DNA from: Sternotherus odoratus
Taxonomy: Eukaryota; Chordata; Testudines; Kinosternidae
Assembly (NCBI GenBank): GCA_032164245.1
Contig: JAVMKO010000162.1
Span: forward strand, 434,001-498,000
DNA length: 64,000 bases
Direction: 5' to 3'
This document shows, one piece after another, positions 32,546 through 42,415 of this stretch. Within the stretch, counting starts at the first letter, position 1; the number at the start of each line of letters is the position of its first letter. The position numbers and the translations under genes are program-made. The notes beneath the pieces were generated by a model. That model did no database searches. It was given only the letters and a program-made list of their open reading frames with translations, and was not told where the DNA came from.

Positions 32546-33062
32546 GAAGGGGGAGTCTGTGGGGGGAGCAGAGGGGTTCCACGAGGGTGGTTTTGGGGAG
32601 GGGGCAGTATGGGGGCCACGGGGATGGGGAATTGCACAAGGGGGGAGGGTGTAGTGATTGGGGAGTCTCCATGGGGGGGCGCAGGGTTGGGGGATACTAG
32701 GAGGGGGGACATGGGGATGGAGGAGTCGCTATGGGGGGTGCCCACCCTGTGTGAATCCCACAATCTGAACCCTACAGCATTCTACTGGGGGGGCAGGCGG
32801 ATGGAGGCAGGGGGGGTTCCATGGGGGTATCGGTGATGCAGGGGGCTATGGGGGACAATGGAGACTGGGGGGTTCCATGGGGGGTTCTGTGGGGGGGACG
32901 ACGGGAGATGGGGACTCCATGGGGGGTGATGGGGGAGACTCCCCAGGGAGGATGCAGGGGGGCCCGGTGCTGCCTTGGGTCACCCCAGCCTGACGCCTTT
33001 GCTCCACCTCCCCCCGCTAGGCCCCGCCCAGAGGATCCTGCCTGCGTGGGGGGCGCCTGGCG
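32546..33062 (+). promoter_or_regulatory. TMEM107 upstream region / 5' UTR
   Basis: G-rich DNA grading into GGCCCCGCCCAG (GC box, near 33020) about 40 bases before the ATG. No TATA box is seen. Exact transcription start is not determinable by eye. Confidence 0.45.
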
Positions 33063-36006
33063 ATGCCGCTGGTCAGTGGGCTGGTGCCCGCCCGCTTCCT
33101 GACCCTCACGGCGCATCTCGTCATCGTCACCACCATCTTCTGATCCCGGGTAAGAGACTCCGACGACGCCCACCCTGTGTGACACTCACAATCGGCACCT
33201 TACCACACCACACCCCCGACGACGTCTACCTGTGTGACACCCACAGTCGGCAGCCTACAGCATGCCTGCCTGACGACACACACCCTGTGTGACACCCGCA
33301 ATCTGCAGCCTACAGCACGCCACCTATCCACCCTGACAATGCACACCCATGTGACACCCACAGTCTACACCCAGACAGAATGCATGTCCATCCACCCAGA
33401 CATCACACCCATGTGATGCCCACAACGTATACCTATACAGCACACCCGTCTACCCATCCAGCATGCCCAGTCGTCCACCATAAAACACACCCGTATGACA
33501 TCCACAAGGTACACCTATATAGCACACCCGCCTGTACACTGAGACGATGCACATCCATATAGCACTTTGACCTGGAAACACCCCCCCATCCTAACAGCAC
33601 ATACCTGTGAGGTACACCCCTACAGCGTGCCTGCTCGCCCACCGCAAGGATGTACACTCATAAGACGTACAGCTGTACATGTCTGTCCCGGTGACACACA
33701 CCTTTCTGATACCCGCACCTATGATGTACACCCGTATGTACACCTATGATGTACACCTATGATGTACACTGACCCTGATGACGTACAACCGCATGATGCC
33801 TGTGATGCAGACCCACCCCGACAACTCACACCTGTATGACGACCATGCCTACAACACACACCGCCATATCACACCCGCCCTTACAACGCCCGTGCCTGCA
33901 GTACATCCCCATACCATACACCCATCCCGACAATGGCCGCCTGCTCCAACAACGCCCACCCATATAACGTCCATCCATGTGATGCACCACCTGTACAATG
34001 TGCACAGCTGCCCCGGCAACACCCGCCTGCCTGTCATGCACGTACAGGTCTCCCAACACACTCACCACCTAACACGGTGTACACCATCCTCCAACACGCA
34101 CCCCTCATGCAGCAGGGCTTCCACCTCACCCACACACCGTGCCCCCGCCACCTGTGGTCACTTTCCAGAGGTGAGAGGAGGGGGTATGGGGAGCCCCCAC
34201 TGAACACAGGCGGCAGGAATCAAGGAGGTTGTGGCTGCAGGGAGGTGGGTGGAAACAATGTGGATCAGGACTCCTGGGTTCTCTCCCAGGCTCTGGGAGG
34301 GGAGTGGGGGCCGGTGGGTTAGAGCAGAGGGGTCTGGGAATCAGGACTCCTGGGTTCTCTCCCCAGCTCTGGGAGGGGAGTGGGGGGCCGGTGGGTTAGA
34401 GCAGAGGGGTCTGGGATCCAGGACTCCTGGATTCTCTCCCCGGCTCTCGGAGGGGAGTGGGGGCTGGTGGGGTATAGAAAAGGGGGCTGGGAATCAGGAC
34501 TCCTGGGTTCTCTCCCCGGCTCTGGGAGGGGAGTGGGGGCTAGTGGTTAGAGCAGGGGCAGGGTGGGAGTCAGGATAGCATCTTTTCTCCTGCCCTCCGA
34601 TTCTACCCCAGCTCGCCCTCCGCTGAGTGTCACACCCGGGCCGATCTTGCTGCCCCGTCTTGCAGGACAACAACGTCCGGGCCGGGCTGCCCCTGCAGTA
34701 CACCCAGCAGCAGTACCAGCGCCAGGACCTGGAGTGAGTCAGCCGGGGGCTGGCGGGACACCAGGGCGAGCGGAGGGGGGTGGGGGGGACGACAGGTCTG
34801 GGTCTACAGCAGGACGGGGGGCACCTGGGGTCTACAGCAGGGCATGGTGGGAGGATGCTGGGAGGGGGGAGAAATGGGCTGAGAGAGGTGGGGGAAGATT
34901 GCGGGGGGTGGGGAGACCAGGGCAGGCAGGACCTGGGGGTCGCGCCCAGCCCCCTGTGACCCCATGTCGCCCGTCTGGGCGCCGGCCCCAGGCTGGTGGT
35001 GGCCCTGTCGGTGACCCTGGGCTTGTTCGTGGTGGAGCTGGCCGGCTTCTTCTCCGGGGTGTCCATGTTCAACAACACCCAGACTCTCCTGTGTATCCTT
35101 CCGCCTGTTGGGGGGGACGAACGCTGAACACCCCCACCCCCCCGTATGGTGTTACAGCATCACCCGGACCTGCCTGACCCCCTCACACAACACAATGACT
35201 TGTCCCCAGGGGGCCCCACCTCTGTTCTGCACTGGCTCAGGGGGGCGGGGAATGGGGCGGTGGCCTGTCCCCTCTAGGGGGCGCCGACTCCCACCCAGCC
35301 CCAGGGTGGGACTGGCTGGTTCAGGGGGGCGGGGAATGGGAGGGACGGGGTCCGCTCAGCTGACCCCAGACCATCACCCTGGTTAGCACCGTTGCCATCC
35401 CCAGCGTAGAGACCAGGGCCTGGAGGGGTACAGGGGAGAAAGGATGGGGGGCAGCCCCCTGCCCCGCCCCAGCTGCATCAGCCCCCCCATCGGTCCCAGT
35501 TGTTGATCCCTGACTCTGCTCCCCCCCAGCCATCGGGGCTCACGCCGCCGTGACCCTGCTCTTCTTCCTCTTCGACCAGTGGGGCAGCAGCCTCGACTGG
35601 GGGATCTTTGCCTTCTGCAGGTCAGTGGCGCCCCCTAGAGGGGACAGGCCCCTGCCCCCTTCCCCACCCTCCTGAGCCGGCCAGTCCCTGCCCTGGGGCC
35701 GGGTGGGGCCAGCGCCCCCTACAGGGTTCTCTCCACGCCGGGTTATTTCCCAGCACTGGCCGCTCACTGCAGCGCCTCCGTCTGCCTCTCCTTCCTCACC
35801 TCGGCGCGCTGGCCGGGAGAGCGCCGCCTACTGGTACATCCTGGCCGTCTGCAGGTAGATGCCCCCCCGAGGGGCATGGGCGGGGGGGACCCGGGGGAAC
35901 GTCCTGGCATTGACCCCACCACCCTTGTGCCCCCAGCGCCCTGCCCGCAACCTTTGAGATCCTGCTCTTCGTCTCCGTCTTCAGGTTCAAGAGGAAGCCA
36001 CCGTGA
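33063..36006 (+). CDS. TMEM107: Transmembrane protein 107, TGA at codon 27
   Basis: Coding exons are 33063-33149, 34666-34733, 34992-35092, 35530-35620 and 35937-36006, totalling 417 nt (138 residues; human has 140). TMEM107 is a four-pass membrane protein of the ciliary transition zone (MKS module) needed for Sonic hedgehog signalling. Exon 1 starts MPLVSGLVPARFLTLTAHLV; exon 3 gives ALSVTLGLFVVELAGFFSG and VSMFNNTQ; exon 5 gives SALPATFEILLFVSVF and ends KRKPP. All introns have GT-AG ends and consistent phases. Codon 27 is TGA (33141-33143) where human has Trp (TGG), so the frame as given is interrupted. All other exons are open, so this may be a sequencing error, a nonsense allele or a recent loss. 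Confidence 0.93.
33150..34665 (+). other. TMEM107: TMEM107 intron 1
   Basis: U2-type (GTAAGAG...TTGCAG), 1516 bp. The first kilobase (33170-34140) is a degenerate ACACCC/TATGATGTACACC-like microsatellite. The last part contains the 79-bp minisatellite. Confidence 0.85.
34262..34560. repeat. ~79-bp minisatellite, ~4 copies
   Basis: ATCAGGACTCCTGGGTTCTC and CTCTGGGAGGGGAGTGGGG recur four times inside TMEM107 intron 1. Confidence 0.93.
35093..35529 (+). other. TMEM107: TMEM107 intron 3, U12-type signals
   Basis: The donor is GTATCCTTCC, matching the minor-spliceosome 5' consensus (RTATCCTT) at all eight positions. ATCCCTGAC at 35506-35514 matches the U12 branch consensus TTCCTTRAY at seven of nine, with its branch A 15-16 bases from the acceptor AG. 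The other introns have ordinary donors (GTAAGAG, GTGAGT, GTCAGT). Confidence 0.75.
35754..35854 (+). pseudogene. TMEM107: Second, frameshifted exon 4 of TMEM107 (4b)
   Basis: Bounded by ttatttcccag| and TGCAG|GTAGAT, it encodes SLAAHCSASVCLSFLTSARW, then in the next frame SAAYWYILAVC. This resembles human exon 4 (AHCSASVALSF, YWYIF) more than the intact exon 4a does. It is 101 nt. Four extra bases, CCGG next to the TGG codon, shift the frame, so its use with exon 5 would be out of frame. Ends and entry phase match exon 4a, so the two look like alternative versions of one exon. No U12-like branch site precedes it. Confidence 0.78.
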
Positions 36007-36179
36007 GCCGGGGCCCCCCCCCGGGAGGTCTGTGCCCCCGGCCCCACGGGCTCTGAGCCGGGGGCGGATACGCTGCAAGGGGAGCTCGCCACGCCCGCCG
36101 CGCCCCACAGGCCTGGTGCTGGACGGGGGCCGCATGGGGCTGTCAGGACCCGGTGCTCTGCCTCTAGGGGGCAGGGCTG

Positions 36180-36870
36180 AATTAGCCCCATAGGAGCCTA
36201 CAGTGGCCTGTACCAGCACACAGGTGGTACTGCACCCTGTGTTAGTCCCATAGCAACCTATAGTGCCCCCCCAGGAGACCCCCATGGGTAACAGGCGGTA
36301 CTGCAGCCTGTGTCAGTCCCATAGCAACCTACAGTGCCCCCCCAGGATACCCCCATGGGCAACAGGCGGTACTGCAGCCTGTGTCTGTCCGATAGCAACC
36401 TACAGTGCCCCCCCAGGATACCCCCATGGGCAACAGGCGGTACTGCATTCTGTGTCAGTCCCATAGCACCCTACAGTGCCCCCTGCAGGACACCCCCATG
36501 GGCAACAGGCGGTACTGCAGCCTGTGTCAGCCCCATAGCAACCTATAGTGCCCCCCCAGGAGACCCCCCATGGGTAACAGGCGGTACTGCAGCCTGTGTC
36601 AGTCCCATAGCAACCTACAGTGCCCCCCAGGAGACCCCCCAGGGGCAACAGGCGGTACTGCATCCTGTGTCAGCCCCATAGCAACCTGCTGCCCCCCACC
36701 CAGGACACCATGAGGAGCAGGAGGAGGTACTGCACCTGGTGTCAGCCCCACAGCATCCTGCATCGCCCCCCGGTGGCAGCAGGAGGTACTGCACTGTTTA
36801 TCAGTCCCATGGGACCCTGCAGCGCCCCTCCCAGGGCACCCCAGTGGCAGCAGGAGGTACTGCACCGGGC
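36180..36870. repeat. ~72-bp minisatellite in 3' UTR, ~10 copies
   Basis: GCGGTACTGCAGCCTGTGTC recurs at roughly 71-72-base steps from about 36223 to 36784, with AGTCCCATAGCAACCTACAG and CCCATGGGTAACAG between. The last copies degrade to GAGGTACTGCACC. Confidence 0.93.
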
Positions 36871-36913
36871 AGTGCATCTGCCCCACTGACGCGGGAGCCT
36901 GCCCTGCCCCCGG

Positions 36914-36919
36914 AATAAA
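36914..36919 (+). terminator. TMEM107: Poly(A) signal of TMEM107
   Basis: AATAAA followed by pyrimidine- and GT-containing sequence (tggggtctgttccagtctg) from about 36941, as expected for a cleavage site. Confidence 0.75.
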
Positions 36920-38388
36920 GCCAGCTTTCCTAACCAGAATTGGGGTCTGTTCCAGTCTGCTCCCCCCTCCCCTGTGGGTTGGGGGGGCAGAACTCACATG
37001 GGAAGGAGTTTGGGGGTGATCCCATAAGAAGGGCTGATTCGGCAGGGCACGCTCTCCCCTCACAGCTCTCCCCAGGGGGCCGTCAGTTAGGCTGGGCATC
37101 AGCAGAGCTGTGGGTCAGGAGTGGGGGGCACCAGCAGAGCTGGGGGGGGGCTGGGCTGGCAGGGGGCTGGGGGGTGGGAGTGAGGGGCACTGGCAGAGCT
37201 GGGGGGGCTGACTGAATATGTGGGGCTGAGAACAGGAACTCAAGGACTGTGTTGAATGGATCAGCCATTAATACCATAAACACCCTCCACTCCCCCTGCA
37301 CACGGGCGCTGTTCGGTCCATTGCCCCCCACTTCCCACCTGGGCAGTAGTGGGGACCAGAGTGAGGGGGGCCTCCCCAGCACGCCCCCCATGGGGAAACC
37401 ACAGACCCACCAGCTACACCCCTCCATCCATTCCCCCACATCGTCTGTCCCTCCCAATTCACCCATCCCCCAACACCCCCCAACTGTGGTCTGAGCAGTG
37501 CCTGGTGTGACGGGTCCTGATCTCCATTTGGGGGGGGGGGGTCTGGGCAGTGCCCGGCGAGACAGGGTCCCGATCTCAGTTTGGGGGGGGGGGTCTGGGC
37601 AGTGCCCGGCGAGATGGGGCCCCGATCTCGGTGGGGGGGTCTGGATGGTGAGCTGTAGACTGAATGCCCGGTGCCAACGTGCAGGGGTGTGCAGTGGGAT
37701 GGTGTGAGGCCCCCGCCCGTCACTCTGACGCCCAGCGAGCTGTGGGGAGAAACACAGTCCGTGTGAAACCCGCAGGACGTGCAGTTAAAGGGCCGGTGCT
37801 CATACTGGGGGGGGGGGTCACAAGAGTAGCTCCCTGGAGCCACAGGTCAGTGCCCTGGCATGACGTGAGTGTGATGGGGCTCAGAGCTGGCCCCCACCAG
37901 CAGCAAGGCCAGAAAGGGGGGGCTCCATCCCTGCTCCCATGGAAGGTTGTAAAGCAGAAGGACCAGCATTGGGGGTGTACTATTTATATAGATAGTATAA
38001 ATTTATACTATTTATACTCTACCCCCTCTCTGCAAACAGACTTTTCTCTTGGAAAGACGAAATATTCTTCAGGGTTTTTTAAATCAATCTGGCCCCTTCA
38101 TTCCTTCTTTAGGTTCTGCCGGACACGTTTGTCCTAAGAAATAGCAGCTGCGGTCTTCAGAGTGAGGCTTTTTACGCCTTCAGCCCGATCCAGCTGCCTC
38201 GGCAGCAATGGGTTTGAGATCCTGTGCCTGTGGACTCTGAGTCCGAAAGACTCTTGATCGCACATCTTCTGGGAGAGGATCGGGGACACATTTGTTTAGT
38301 TCTTTACTCATCTTCCTCATCACTTATCGGTGCTGTCGGCCCACGACAATATCTCGAGACCATCCGCGTGAAGGTTGAAGTGATCTAG

Positions 38389-38502
38389 TCAGTTGCCTCC
38401 ATTTTCTTCAAAAGCCCTCACAAGGTTTCGCACATCCCTGCAGGATTTGTCATGAACCATGTCAGAGACCAGGGACAAAATCTTCTCCTGCGCTTCACTA
38501 GG
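38389..38502 (-). CDS. Possible last coding exon, unassigned
   Basis: The minus strand has a strong acceptor, tttttttcttatcgccag|CCTAGTGAAG, followed by 37 codons and TGA: PSEAQEKILSLVSDMVHDKS, then CRDVRNLVRAFEENGGN. The composition (charged, amphipathic, no repeats) reads like a real protein C-terminus and codon use is not repeat-driven. I do not recognise the family. Upstream exons would lie above 38520 on the minus strand, where I found none. It could be a retro- or gene fragment. Confidence 0.35.
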   Translation of the reverse strand, partial: PSEAQEKILSLVSDMVHDKSCRDVRNLVRAFEENGGN

Positions 38503-38886
38503 CTGGCGATAAGAAAAAAACGAATAAGAATTTCCTTGCCTGCCCCCCTGTCGGGCGAGGAGAGGTTTTCATCTCAGGTTTCGCGTTATTTATAATCTTT
38601 GGTCAGTGAAAACAAAACGGTCCGATCCTCAGTGGCTGTTGAAGTCTATGGAGAGGCGATTCATTCACTTCCCCATCCCGAGTCCAGCGCGTCCTTTAGC
38701 ACCGAGCGGGAGAAGGAGCAGCGGGTGCCCCCCACGCTCAACACCCCCGAGCGGCCCCGGCCAAAGTTCATGGCTCACGCGGGACCAGGGCGGGCCGCGG
38801 CTCGGGGCCCCCTGCTGATGCCCCCTCCAGCGGGGAGAGGGGGGGTCCCCGCACCCCTCCTGCGGTTCGGCTCCCGTTTATATAAA

Positions 38887-39431
38887 CCTCTAGTTTATAT
38901 TTTCATGTGGCTGGAAAGGTTTTACTATCAAGTGCTGACTTTAGTTAAGGTTCGTGGGGTTGCTCTGGTGGGTGGGGGGTTTTGCGGAGCTGCTCGGGCA
39001 GATGGGGGGAGCCGGTGCAGGGCTGCTCGGGCGGGGGGGGGGTCTGCGGAACTGCTCGGGCAGGCGGGGGGGGGGGTCCGGTGCGGGGCTGCTCTGGTGG
39101 GTGGGGGGTTTTGCGGAGCTGCTCGGGCAGGGGGAGCCGGCGCGAGGCTGCTCGGGCGGGTGGGGGGGGCGTCCGCGGAGCTGCTCGGAAGGTCAGAGGC
39201 TTAACGTCACATGCCTCCTCACTAGCCCACAATGGACCTAGCGAGGTCGATTTCAGCTACTCCTCTCGTTAGGGAGGAGAACCAAAGTCGATTTTAAGGT
39301 CCCTTTAAATCGACTTTAACTTGATAAAGTCAACTTTAAGCCCTAGTGGGGACCTGCCCCAAGAAACCTTTAACTAAAGTCAGCACTTGATAGTAAAACC
39401 TTTCCAGCCACATGAAAATATAAACTAGAGG
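38887..39431. repeat. 66-bp inverted repeat around GC-rich tandem repeats
   Basis: Left arm 38887-38952 (begins CCTCTAGTTTATATTTTCAT) and right arm 39365-39431 are reverse complements with a single 1-base indel. Between them lie four or so imperfect ~50-bp units of GGGCTGCTCGGGCGG type (38957-39190) and the right half of a hAT-like MITE with AAAGTCGATTTTAAGGTCCC fold-back. Confidence 0.92.
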
Positions 39432-39779
39432 GCTCCTGGTGAGTTATTCCCGTGGTGAACCCACAGAGGGGGGGATGCCTGGACACCCCAGGGTGATCTC
39501 ACCCCCACACACACACACACGCTGTGAGGGGGCCCTTCCCCTCCCCGGCAGATGCCCCCTTTCCCCTCCCCCACCGTCTCTGAGCCAACCTTGGCTGTTG
39601 GCCGCTTGTTCCCTTAAGCAGTTTAGCTAATCTGGTCACTCCGGGCAGCTGCTGTCATGGTGATATGGGGGGGGCCTTGCTTGGCGGGGGGGTCTGCCTA
39701 GCAGGGGGTGCTAGGTGAAAAGGGGGGCTCATCGGGGTGTCTAAAACTAGGTGCCTCAGGGTTCCCAAAAATCACTGAC

Positions 39780-40180
39780 CTGTGAAAACGAGGGACCCCT
39801 GGTGAAAAATCATTTCCCTTGTGAAAATCTCTTGTGAGACAGGGACCACTCGTGAAAAATCATGGGGGAAATCACTGGCCTCTTGTGAGAACCAGGGACC
39901 ACTCGTGGAAACCACTGGTGCTTGTAAGACAGGTCTCTTGTGAACATCAGTGTCTACGGATGAAAATCACGGTCCTCGTGTGAAAAGGGTGAAAAATCAT
40001 CAGTCTCTTGTGAAAATCTCGAGCCTTTTAGGAGAATCTCAGGTCTCTGATGCGAGTCAGGGACCCCTCGTGAAAATCTCAGGCCTCTTGTGCAGAGGGG
40101 AGACCTCTCGTGAAAACCACTGGCCGCTTTGGAAAATCTCCCGGCTCTTGTGAGACCCAGTCCTTGTGAAAACACGGCTG
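39780..40180. repeat. Degenerate tandem repeat, CTCTTGTGAAAATC-type
   Basis: Motifs CTCGTGAAAAATCA, CTCTTGTGAAAATCTC and GACAGGGACC recur irregularly every 30-45 bases over 400 bp. Confidence 0.75.
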
Positions 40181-40740
40181 GTGAGAATCCACTGCCTGGG
40201 GGAAGGGTGCTGGGGTCCCTGCCCCTCCGTGCCCCTTACAGTGGGGGGCAGGGCAGTTTACATGCCACAGTCCCTATAGCCCGGGATGGGGGGCGGAAGA
40301 GGGGGGCATGGTGTGGGGAGGGGCAGGGCCTGTGGAGTAGGTAGGGAGAGGCGATCACCCTGCCAGGGCTCCCCCTGCTATGGGGGTTCACCACAGGAAT
40401 GGCTGATGGGGGGACATGCCTCTTGACAGTAGTGAGGGGGGGTCATGGTTAATGAGGCACCGCAAGGAGAGGGGGGGTCACAGGGGCACCACATGGCAGC
40501 TGCCCAGTCCCCTGGGCTAAGCTGGCTCCATGTGGCTTCCCGGGGCGGGGAGAGTGTCCGGGCGGCGGGAGCCAAGGCGCTATCTCCCCAGGGCGCACGG
40601 GGGAGAAGGATCTTGGGGGGGGGAGGAGAGACCAGGAGGGTGAAATGTGGGCAATGGAGGCTCCCGGACCAGAGAACGAGGAAGAGCCCAACACAGGGAC
40701 ATGGTGATCCTCCCCCCCCCCCCCCCCAAAGGTGTGAGGG

Positions 40741-41026
40741 CTGATTATACGCAGAGCTGGTTTTGTAGCACCACACGGGGTTTGGCGACTCTTCACCTCA
40801 GGGTGACTGTAGCCCCCCCTTCTCCCCCAGATGGGCACCGCCGGGAATCCGGGGCGGCTGTGGGGGGCGGGTAGAGGTCAAGCGGGTGAGGGGGGCGAGT
40901 GGGGTTGGTGGGGGGGATAAAGGGGGCAGAGAGTGACCCCCCACCCCCCAAGTCCCTGAGCGATTTACGGCACAGAGCACAGCAGCCTCGTCCTCATTAG
41001 CATACCAGGCACCGCCCACTGCTCCA
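40741..41026 (+). repeat. Octamer/GC-box module, copy B
   Basis: It parallels copy A over its length (tggttttgtagcaccacacg through the identical 37-bp core at 40986-41022). It forms an inverted pair with copy C, about 270 bp away. Confidence 0.85.
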
Positions 41027-41297
41027 CATGCCCAACGCACTCCCCAGACCCTGATCCATCCCCCTCCCCCTCCCCCTCTCCCTCCTCCTCAGGTCCCTCC
41101 CCCCCCCCCGCCCCCACCTCCAACCGCCTCCTCCCTTCGAGACACCCGCTGCTCGCCGCCCCCCCCATAACTCCCCCCCTCCCCCATACTCACCGGGCCA
41201 GCCTGCAAGGGAATAACCCCCCCCCTCGCGCCCCTCCCCCAGCGGCGCGGCGCCGCTTCCGGGAGCGACGAACCACCAATCGCTGTGCTCCCTCCCG

Positions 41298-41590
41298 CCT
41301 GCATACCATGCCCTGGTGCAGTGGGCGGTGCCTGGTATGCTAATGAGGACGAGGCTGATCGCAGTGTGCAGTGAACCGCTCCGGATCTTGGGGGTGGAGG
41401 TCGCTCTCTGCCCCCTTTACCCCCCCACCAACCCCACTCGCCCCCCTCCCCCGCACGACATCTACGCCTCTCCCAGAGCCACCCCAGATTCCCGGCGGAC
41501 CCCATCTGGGGGAGAGGGGGAGGGGGCTACAGTCACCCTGAGGTGAAAAACCAGCATCCGCCATGGGGTGCTGCAAAACCCAGTTCTTTT
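41298..41590 (-). repeat. Octamer/GC-box module, copy C
   Basis: Inverse of copies A and B. The core at 41318-41354 is identical, and the outer end is ggggtgctgcaaaaccc (41566-41582). In this copy the core is flanked by GCATACCA...TGGTATGC. Confidence 0.85.
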
Positions 41591-42340
41591 TCAGATATAA
41601 TCACTCTTTAGAGGGGGGGCTATTGCGCCACGTGACAGAGTGTGAGCCAAGGGGATGGATTTATTTACCCAGTGAGGTCACCCTTGGGGTTCAGCAGAGC
41701 CCACTTTTCCCAGGTGAGCCACACAGTCATGTCCCCGAAGGTCACCAACCCCTGAAAAAGCAAGAGTCCCACAGTCGCTACCTACTGCTCCACTTCACAG
41801 CCCGTCTATTTTTGGGGGAAGAGGAGTCAATCAAATGGAAGCTCTAGATGGACCGCAGTCAAAAGAGTCCCACCCCTAACCCCCTCAGAGCATCCCAGAA
41901 ACACCAGTGTGAGGGGACAAAGAGAGCCCCTCCTCTCTCCCAGAAGATCCATCACATGCCTACTAGCCACAGACTGATACAGGAGATGGAGCCCACAGCA
42001 GGATGGAGGGAGAACTCCCTGGTAGGAAGCCCAACAACCTCCTCATTCAGAAGAGCTGGATATGAAGGGAGGAGAATGTCCCCTAAACCTCACTGGTGGG
42101 TGCCCCCTTCAGATTCTCGGCAGCCACTGATTAGTCAGATCAGGCTCCAGCACTGGGAGTCTGGTCAGTTTTCCTAGCCCCATGTAGGTGGATTCTTTTG
42201 TGTTTCACAAATTAGGGTATTTCCATCCCTGACCCTCATAGGTCTGTTCCTAGAATCTAGGCCACTTATTAAACAACTCCCAGCAGGTTTGCCACACCCT
42301 GTCCTCCTCCCTTTCTCAACCCTCTGCATTTCCTGCCCCA
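41591..42340. other. Unassigned low-repeat region
   Basis: The first part resembles the sequence after 27810 (both carry a ccaggtgacag/ccacgtgacag motif about 90 bases on). A 109-codon plus-strand frame at 41848-42177 has no recognised homology. Confidence 0.4.
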
Positions 42341-42415
42341 CTCCTACCTACAAACCAGACTGTGCAAAACCTTCTCATCCCCGGTGTATTTTCTGTCCCT
42401 CTCCCTCCTGCAAGA

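Larger units (their letters stand above)
36007..36935 (+). other. TMEM107: TMEM107 3' UTR
   Basis: It runs from the stop codon to just past the poly(A) signal AATAAA at 36914-36919. Most of it is the ~72-bp minisatellite. I looked for the U8 snoRNA (SNORD118) that overlaps the human TMEM107 3' UTR and did not find a recognisable copy. Confidence 0.7.

Noticed and set aside
31683..32763. Proline-rich minus-strand open frames up to 329 codons
   Set aside because: They are translations of the ~57-bp G-rich minisatellite in three frames; low complexity only.
33170..34130. CRISPR-like short repeats in TMEM107 intron 1
   Set aside because: Irregular ACACCC/GTACACC microsatellite without fixed repeat and spacer lengths; the DNA is vertebrate.
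36007..37250. Search for the U8 snoRNA (SNORD118) expected near the TMEM107 3' end
   Set aside because: I found no sequence matching the U8 5' region or its box C/D arrangement; diverged copies could be missed by eye.
38599..39204. 201-codon plus-strand open frame
   Set aside because: It runs through the left inverted-repeat arm into GC-rich tandem repeats; no conserved domain.
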